Below, in pieces: positions 7,263 to 9,916 of a stretch of DNA of 9,916 nucleotides (positions are counted from its first letter, which is position 1; each line of letters begins with the position of its first letter). The translations under genes and the position numbers were made by a program. The notes under the pieces were generated by a model. The model saw nothing but the letters and a program-made list of their open reading frames with translations, searched no databases and was not told the origin of the DNA. Origin of the DNA: an uncultured Selenomonadales bacterium (lineage in GTDB: Bacteria > Bacillota > Negativicutes > Selenomonadales > Selenomonadaceae); contig CAMNPA010000020.1 of the NCBI GenBank assembly GCA_946547205.1, forward strand, positions 1 through 9,916, read 5' to 3'.

Positions 7263-8802
7263 ATGGCGCAGGACTCATCAATTTTGGCGCACCTGCAACG
7301 TTTCGGCAAGGCATTGATGTTGCCAATCGCGATATTGCCGGCGGCGGGACTTTTACTCGGAATTGGCGGCGCACTGTCCAATCCCGACACTTTGCGCGCT
7401 TACAAATTTTTGGACATACAGCAACTGCAATATCTCTTTCAACTGATGGCGGCGGCAGGAAATATCGTCTTCGCGAATTTGCCGATACTCTTTGCAGTCG
7501 GATTGGCGACGGGTCTCGCGCGTCAAGACAAAGGCACCGCAGGAATTGCCGCACTCGTTTCAATGCTGATAATGAACGCGACGATAAACACCGTGCTAAA
7601 ACTCACCGGCAACTTGGCAACAGAAAATCTCGTCGGCGCAGGGCAAGGCTTGTGTTTGGGAATTCAAACGTTGGAAACGGGCGTATTCGGCGGAATGTTA
7701 ATCGGCGTGACGGCTTATCTGATTCACGAACGATTTTACAAAACTCAACTGCCGCAATTCCTCGGTTTCTTCGGTGGCTCGCGTTTCGTCCCGATAGTCT
7801 GCGCAGTCGCGTCAATCGCTCTGGGAATTTTGGTCTACGTCATTTGACCGGGCTTTCAAGCGATAATTTTTTCGTGCGGCAATTTCTTCGCGGCGACAGG
7901 TTATATCGGCACGCTGATATACGGCTCGCTCCTGCGAATCCTCGGCTTGTTCGGACTGCATCACATTTTTTATTTGCCGTTTTGGACGACGGCATTGGGC
8001 GGCACGGAAATTGTCAACGGTCAACTGATCGAAGGCACGCAACGAATTTTTTTTCGCGCAACTGGCTGATCCTTCCACGACGAAATTTTATGAAGGCGTC
8101 TCGCGATTCATGTCGGGCAGATTTATAACGATGATGTTCGGACTGCCGGGCGCAGCGTTGGCACTGTACAAAACCGCTAAGCCCGAAAATAAAAAGATCG
8201 TCGGCGGAATGATTCTTTCAGCGGCTTTAACGTCGTTCTTGACGGGCATCACAGAGCCGTTGGAATTTTCATTTCTCTTCGCCGCGCCGCAACTCTACTT
8301 CTTGCACGCCTTCTTCGACGGTTGCGCGTTCATGTTGGCGCACATCTTCCAAATCACAATCGGACAAACTTTTTCCGGCGGGCTGATAGATTTTATTCTG
8401 TTCGGAATTTTGCAAGGCGTTGACAAGACGAATTGGATTTACGTCCCGATAATCGGCGTCGTATGGTTTTTCCTGTATTATTTCTCGTTTAAATTCATGA
8501 TTGAGCGATTCGACTTCAAAACGCCCGGTCGCGAAGACAATCTCGCTGCCGATGAAAAAAATTTGACTGACGACGAACAAACGGAGTTAATCTTTTCGGG
8601 ATTCGGCGGTCGTGAAAATATCGCAGACTTGGATTGTTGCATAACTCGATTGCGCGTGACCGTCAAAAATCCCGAACTCGTCAACGACGAGACTTTGACA
8701 CGCAGCGGCGCGAAAGGCGTCATTAAACGCGGCAACGGCATTCAAGTCATTTACGGCACGCAGGTCATTGCGATAAAAACTCGGCTCGAAGAATTTTTAT
8801 GA
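7263..8802 (+). pseudogene. PTS sugar transporter EIICB (glucose/maltose/GlcNAc family), disrupted by an in-frame TGA and a frameshift
   Basis: A membrane permease that would import and phosphorylate a hexose or maltose-like sugar. The start is clear: AGGAG lies 7 bases before ATG 7263. The EIIC domain runs from LQRFGKALMLPIAILPAAGL through FGGSRFVPIV to codon 195, which is TGA (7845-7847) where relatives have Trp of a WPP/WPG motif. Reading on in the same frame restores EIIC sequence (IYGSLLRILGLFGLHHIFYL) until a run of eight T (8047-8054); one T too many shifts the frame, and the old frame ends at 8067. The shifted frame continues FFAQLADPSTTKFYEGVSRF, SGRFITMMFGLPGAALALY and TSFLTGITEPLEFSF, then the EIIB domain with the phosphorylated cysteine in LDCCITRLRV (codon 8638-8640), ending at 8802. 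Repaired length is about 512 residues. The STTKFYEG-RFMSGRFITMMFGL region seems closest to glucose/maltose members. No EIIA is in the window. It is a decaying gene or two sequence errors. Confidence 0.85.
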
Positions 8803-8818
8803 CATGGAGGCGATTGTT

Positions 8819-9229
8819 ATGAAAAAAATTTTTACGGCGTTGACAGTTGCGCTTATCGTCACGTTCACGGCAAATCTTTGCGCGGCAAATCGTTATGACA
8901 ACGATCCAAATTATGTTTTTGTCACAGCCGCTCAAGGTTCAATATATTTAAGTACAAGAAGTATTGACGTACAAGAATATAACCCGCCGCATTATCAGAT
9001 TGCCGGAACTTTCGTTTGGACAAATGGCGAAAGAGAAGATTGGTTCTCAGTAGCTATAAGGTACAACTGGTACACCAAAGAAACATTTAGTCGTGACAAA
9101 AATGGCTATTGGCAAAAAGATGAGATTGCTAATCCTAATGATGGTGGTCTCGGTGCTTCTGGGAGAGAGAGAAAATTTGTTGACGCGTTGTTCAGAGCGG
9201 CTTACGGCATGGATTTTTACGGATATTAA
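8819..9229 (+). CDS. Small secreted protein, first of two tandem paralogs (unknown function)
   Basis: I do not recognise a named family. The 136-residue product starts with a clear type I signal peptide, MKKIFTALTVALIVTFTANL then CAA, with cleavage likely before NRYDN. The residue pattern before the cysteine does not fit a lipobox, so a lipoprotein is unlikely. The mature part, about 113 residues, is rich in Tyr, Trp, Asn and Asp, has no membrane segment and appears to be a single small domain of beta type: YLSTRSIDVQEYNPPHYQIA, then VAIRYNWYTKETFSRDKNGY, ending in LFRAAYGMDFYGY. GGAGG 8 bases upstream fixes ATG 8819; the in-frame ATG at 8804 would overlap that site. It begins 16 bases after the PTS stop, so it is probably on the same transcript. 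The central codons (AGA, ATA, AGT) are more AT-rich than in neighbours. Confidence 0.85.
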   Translation: MKKIFTALTVALIVTFTANLCAANRYDNDPNYVFVTAAQGSIYLSTRSIDVQEYNPPHYQIAGTFVWTNGEREDWFSVAIRYNWYTKETFSRDKNGYWQKDEIANPNDGGLGASGRERKFVDALFRAAYGMDFYGY

Positions 9230-9244
9230 TTGGAGGCGGTTGTC

Positions 9245-9670
9245 ATGAAAAAATTTCTCTCGGCGGCATTGGTTGCGCTTATCGTCACGTTCACGGCAAA
9301 TATCTGCGCGGCAAATGATTATGACAACGATCCCGATTATGTTTATGTTGGCAATGCACCTTCAGTAAAAATTTATTTAAACTTAAGAAGTGTTGATGTC
9401 CAAGAATATAATCCTCCACATTACCAAATTGAGGGGCATTTTGTAGATGTATGGGTAAGACCAGATAGAGTCACATCATATAATGTCGCTATTAGATATA
9501 ATTGGTACACGAAAGAAACTTATCGTCGTGACGAATATGGAAATTGGCAAAAAGATGATGTAGGCGGGAGCACAAATCGCGGGACATTTACCAGACGCGA
9601 GACGCTTCCCAGAAAATATGCCGACGCGCTGTTCAGAGCTGCTTACGGCATGGATTTTTACGGTTATTGA
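9245..9670 (+). CDS. Small secreted protein, second of two tandem paralogs (unknown function)
   Basis: A 141-residue paralog of the preceding protein, clearly more than half identical. Shared blocks are the signal peptide core VALIVTFTAN, DYDNDPDYVYV, RSVDVQEYNPPHYQI, VAIRYNWYTKET, WQKDD and ALFRAAYGMDFYGY. Cleavage is expected after CAA, before NDYDN. Differences concentrate in two loops: residues about 66-78 (VDVWVRPDRVTSY) and the stretch between WQKDD and the C-terminal block, which is longer here. The ribosome-binding leader is nearly base-for-base that of the first gene, GGAGG then 8 bases to ATG 9245, so the duplication included the leader. Fifteen bases separate the two genes. The middle of the gene is AT-rich with many AGA, ATA and TTA codons, unlike the hem genes. 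A hairpin terminator follows. The function is unknown; the signal peptide places it in the periplasm, at the cell surface or outside. Confidence 0.86.
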   Translation: MKKFLSAALVALIVTFTANICAANDYDNDPDYVYVGNAPSVKIYLNLRSVDVQEYNPPHYQIEGHFVDVWVRPDRVTSYNVAIRYNWYTKETYRRDEYGNWQKDDVGGSTNRGTFTRRETLPRKYADALFRAAYGMDFYGY

Positions 9671-9674
9671 TTGA

Positions 9675-9730
9675 CCGTCTCTAAAAAAATCAGCCTCGGC
9701 AAAACGTCGGGGCTTAAACTTTTTTGACGG
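9675..9730 (+). terminator. Intrinsic terminator after the secreted-protein pair, directly upstream of hemC
   Basis: AGCCTCGGC (9692-9700) pairs with GTCGGGGCT (9706-9714), nine pairs including two G-U, around the loop AAAAC. Six T follow at 9720-9725. Seven A at 9683-9689 lie upstream, so the element could work in both directions. An outer helix is possible: the A run against the T run and CCGTC (9675-9679) against GACGG (9726-9730). The T run ends 8 bases before the hemC ribosome site. Confidence 0.75.
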
Positions 9731-9744
9731 AATGAGGGATTGTA

Positions 9745-9916
9745 TTGCAAAGAATCAGAATCGGGACGCGGGCAAGTCGATTGGCACTGTGGCAAGCAGA
9801 ATTCGTCGCGGCGGAGCTGAAAAATTTTTTCCCTGCGCTTGAAATTGAACTCGTCAAAATTCACACGACGGGCGACAAAATTTTGGACGCACCGCTTGCG
9901 AAAATCGGCGGCAAAG
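9745..9916 (+). CDS. hemC: Hydroxymethylbilane synthase (porphobilinogen deaminase) HemC, partial: C-terminus beyond window
   Basis: Joins four porphobilinogens into hydroxymethylbilane using a covalently bound dipyrromethane cofactor; cytoplasmic. The first 57 codons are present. IRIGTRASRLALWQAEFVAA and KIHTTGDKILDAPLAKIGGK are the family's opening signatures (usual form IRIGTRGSxLALxQA and TTGDKI). One small change is Ala in place of the common Gly in GTRAS. The start is TTG 9745: no ATG or GTG is available in frame, the reading frame begins QRIRIG right after it, and GAGGG (9734-9738) sits six bases upstream. The catalytic aspartate and the cofactor cysteine lie outside the window. It belongs with hemA upstream but is separated from it by a broken PTS gene, two secreted-protein genes and a terminator. 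Confidence 0.93.
   Translation, partial: MQRIRIGTRASRLALWQAEFVAAELKNFFPALEIELVKIHTTGDKILDAPLAKIGGK

Noticed and set aside
7845..7847. UGA read as tryptophan (code 4 or 25) or as selenocysteine in the PTS gene
   Set aside because: Other genes here (siroheme gene, hemA, second secreted protein) end on TGA at the expected family length, so UGA is a normal stop. No plausible SECIS hairpin with a usable loop follows the codon, and the expected residue is Trp, not Cys/Sec.
8804..8818. Upstream in-frame starts for the secreted proteins (ATG 8804; TTG 9230 in the second copy)
   Set aside because: They overlap or precede the GGAGG sites that serve the internal ATGs at 8819 and 9245, and would add charged residues ahead of an otherwise standard signal peptide.
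8867..8890. Lipoprotein signal at the cysteine near the end of the signal peptide
   Set aside because: The residues before Cys are A-N-L (or A-N-I); a lipobox needs a small residue at -1, so type I cleavage after CAA is more likely.
1..9916. tRNA, rRNA, CRISPR array, insertion sequence or phage genes
   Set aside because: No cloverleaf with a TTC-type arm, no regularly spaced repeats, and no transposase, integrase or phage protein was seen in any frame.

Overview
The window (9,916 bases, roughly half GC) is a chromosomal stretch of a bacterium using the standard bacterial code: siroheme, hemA and two other frames end on TGA, TAA also occurs, and TTG serves as a start for hemC. Gene content (a WecA/TagO-like glycan initiator, Mfd, and a siroheme-hemA-hemC tetrapyrrole cluster led by a divergent LysR regulator) fits an anaerobic Firmicute-type organism. 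I would guess the Gram-negative Negativicutes (Selenomonadales), but that is inference from gene order and protein style, not proof.

Layout. (1) 1-680, minus: the N-terminal 226 residues of an undecaprenyl-phosphate HexNAc-1-phosphate transferase, cut by the left edge. (2) 681-832: a short divergent control region with a good sigma70-type promoter on each strand. (3) 833-4066, plus: a complete mfd (transcription-repair coupling factor). (4) 4067-4335: a non-coding, highly structured spacer with a minus-strand intrinsic terminator and a perfect 12-bp inverted repeat. (5) 4336-5226, minus: a LysR-type regulator. (6) 5227-5379: a second divergent control region with an inverted repeat placed between the two start sites. 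(7) 5380-7234, plus: precorrin-2 dehydrogenase/ferrochelatase overlapping hemA by 47 bases. (8) 7263-8802, plus: a sugar PTS EIICB gene broken by an in-frame TGA and by a one-base gain in a run of eight T. (9) 8819-9670, plus: two tandem paralogous small secreted proteins of no family I can name, each with the same ribosome-binding leader and signal peptide. (10) 9675-9730: a strong hairpin terminator. (11) 9745-9916, plus: the beginning of hemC, cut by the right edge.

How it fits together. The siroheme gene, hemA and hemC belong to one tetrapyrrole route: glutamyl-tRNA to glutamate-1-semialdehyde (HemA), porphobilinogen to hydroxymethylbilane (HemC), and precorrin-2 to sirohydrochlorin/siroheme. 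The LysR gene points away from this cluster and is its natural candidate regulator. The broken PTS gene and the two secreted-protein genes sit between hemA and hemC and have no visible link to tetrapyrroles; they look like an insertion into the hem cluster. The points that most deserve a second look are the tandem secreted paralogs, the doubly broken PTS gene, a Glu at the position of the catalytic Asp104 of CysG in the siroheme enzyme, the terminator directly in front of hemC, the structured mfd-lysR spacer, and a very strong excess of AAAATTTT across the window.
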